Of a stretch of 64,000 nucleotides of DNA, positions 63,006 through 64,000 are shown one piece after another; position 1 is the stretch's first letter; every line of letters starts with the position of its first letter. The DNA comes from Thiomargarita sp. (lineage in GTDB: Bacteria; Pseudomonadota; Gammaproteobacteria; Beggiatoales; Beggiatoaceae). The notes beneath the pieces are model-generated. The model ran no database searches, had not been told where the DNA came from, and saw only the letters and a list, made by a program, of their open reading frames with translations. The stretch lies in the NCBI GenBank assembly GCA_020726335.1, contig DYSU01000004.1, positions 3,747-67,746 on the forward strand. The letters are read 5' to 3'. A program made the position numbers and the translations under genes.

Positions 63006-64000
63006 ATGTTATATAAAATTGCTTGGTTGGTTTTTTGCAGTTTATGGAGTGTGCAAAGCCATGCGGTTGCTTTTCAAGCCTTGTGTTATCACGACGTGCG
63101 CGATGATGTGACTAAAAATTTGGATGCTGATTCTGCCGCCGTCAGCACCCAGCGGTTAATCGCTCATTTCAGTTGGTTTAAGCAACACGGGTTTCAGCCT
63201 GTGAGTATTCAAGATTTATTGGATGCCCGTGAAGGCAAAAAAAACTTGCCTGAAAAACCGCTGTTGTTGACTTTTGATGACGGTTATCAAAGTTTTTACA
63301 GCCGCGTTTTTCCGTTGTTGAAATTGTTCAATTATCCTGCGGTGTTGGGTTTGGAAACCGCTTGGCTGTCCGCGCCCCCTGAGGCACAAATTGACTATGG
63401 CACCAAAGAAACCCGTCCGCGTGATTTCTTCTTGGATTGGGGGAAAATTCGAGAAATGCAGGCATCGGGTTGGGTGGAGCTGGCTTCACACAGCCATGAT
63501 TTGCATCACGGGGAGCTGAGCAATCCACAAGGCAACACCCAAGCGGCTGCGATTAGCCGACGTTATGACCCAAAAACCCAACAATATGAAGGTGATGCAC
63601 ATTATGAACAACGGGTGCGCAACGATTTAAAAACCAGCATGGACATCATTGAACAACACACGGGCGTGCGGCCACGGGCGATGGTCTGGCCTTATGGCGC
63701 GTATAATCAAAAAACCATTGAAATGGCCAAAGATTTGGGTATGCCCATCACGTTATCATTGGATGAAGGTGAATTTGTCGGTTTTTCTGACAGCGCGCAT
63801 TTAGACCGTGTGGCGCGGTTGCTGATAGATGCCAACATTGAAACCAACGATTTGAATTGGCGATTGCGCCATTGGCTGGTGGGCGACCCACAACGGGTGA
63901 TGCAAATTGATTTGGATTTGTTGTATAACCCTGATATTAAAGTGCAACAAAAAAATCTGGATGTGTTGATTGAGCGGGTCAGGGCAATGCGCGTCAGCAC
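63006..64000 (+). CDS. pgaB: PNAG N-deacetylase PgaB, N-terminal part (3' end outside window)
   Basis: 331 codons are visible, without a stop. A signal peptide (KIAWLVFCSLWSVQSHAVA) is followed by a family 4 polysaccharide deacetylase. Its motifs are CYHDVRDDV, TFDDGYQSFY (catalytic Asp pair), ASHSHDLHHGEL (metal-binding His pair) and MVWPYGAYNQKTIEMAKDLG, all in the order of PgaB/IcaB. After residue 285 begins the WLVGDPQRVMQIDLDLLYN part leading to the second, hydrolase-like domain. The periplasmic lipid-anchored PgaB removes acetyl groups from PNAG before export through PgaA. RBS AAGGAAAA precedes the ATG. It is separated from pgaCD. Confidence 0.93.
   Translation, partial: MLYKIAWLVFCSLWSVQSHAVAFQALCYHDVRDDVTKNLDADSAAVSTQRLIAHFSWFKQHGFQPVSIQDLLDAREGKKNLPEKPLLLTFDDGYQSFYSRVFPLLKLFNYPAVLGLETAWLSAPPEAQIDYGTKETRPRDFFLDWGKIREMQASGWVELASHSHDLHHGELSNPQGNTQAAAISRRYDPKTQQYEGDAHYEQRVRNDLKTSMDIIEQHTGVRPRAMVWPYGAYNQKTIEMAKDLGMPITLSLDEGEFVGFSDSAHLDRVARLLIDANIETNDLNWRLRHWLVGDPQRVMQIDLDLLYNPDIKVQQKNLDVLIERVRAMRVS

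Overview
The window looks like a piece of a gammaproteobacterial chromosome. The broad-distribution genes (pepN, carA, dnaB, msbA, glnE, hemH, pdxJ, acpS, trmB, gltX, murG, thyA, hisB/hisH) all have proteobacterial form. The accessory content (TIR plus WD40 propellers, HEAT/NACHT-like and TPR/CHAT-like proteins, a two-partner-secretion exoprotein, a multihaem cytochrome c, very glutamine-rich proteins) resembles filamentous sulfur bacteria of the Thiotrichales/Beggiatoa type. That placement is inference from gene content. No rRNA or tRNA gene, insertion sequence or CRISPR array was seen.

Layout. 1-450 is the end of a TrkH potassium transporter, facing thiD. 1352-2887 is an orphan NIT/PAS-like membrane sensor. 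From 11019 down to 2884 five minus-strand genes follow each other: a hybrid histidine kinase that has lost its catalytic residues, a HEAT-like membrane protein ending in a decayed NACHT-like domain, cpdA (cAMP phosphodiesterase), a small secreted protein, and a TpsA-type exoprotein. 11096-14561 holds pepN and a CcsA-like membrane protein. 14543-24835 holds a GT2 glycosyltransferase, a TIR-TM-WD40 protein, carA, a cupin, an M16 peptidase, dnaB, msbA and an orphan ccmB. 24884-28376 holds a GT4 glycosyltransferase, galE and a FadL porin.

28581-32666 is an extracytoplasmic signalling locus. It has an ECF-like sigma factor, a ZAS anti-sigma factor and an M48/TPR metalloprotease joined by 1-nt overlaps. 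Upstream lie a Cys-rich secreted protein with a GGAAC (ECF-like) promoter element and a compact putative small-RNA unit. That unit carries one solitary type I-E-like CRISPR repeat and ends in a strong terminator.

32867-44696 is mostly housekeeping: gph, trmB, acpS, pdxJ, hemH, ftsW, a multihaem cytochrome, glnE, a TlpA-like thioredoxin, a YciC-like protein, an OsmC protein and fcl. 44651-47959 is a large TPR protein ending in a CHAT domain cut off before its catalytic residues. 48048-53901 has a nucleoside phosphorylase, fxsA, pgaC-pgaD (PNAG synthase), lpdA and thyA. 53906-56984 is a minus-strand run: two cyclophilins, a membrane protein, hisB, hisH. 57085-62872 has gltX, then an unusual envelope cluster: a lipoprotein, a MurD2-like ligase, an epimerase, a WecA/WbpL-like transferase and murG. 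The window ends inside pgaB, 12 kb from pgaCD.

Two themes stand out. First, several large signalling proteins keep their folds but lack their enzymatic residues (dead kinase, dead STAND, CHAT without catalytic half, sensor without output). Second, genes are packed very tightly, with many 1-nt or 4-nt overlaps and some long overlaps.
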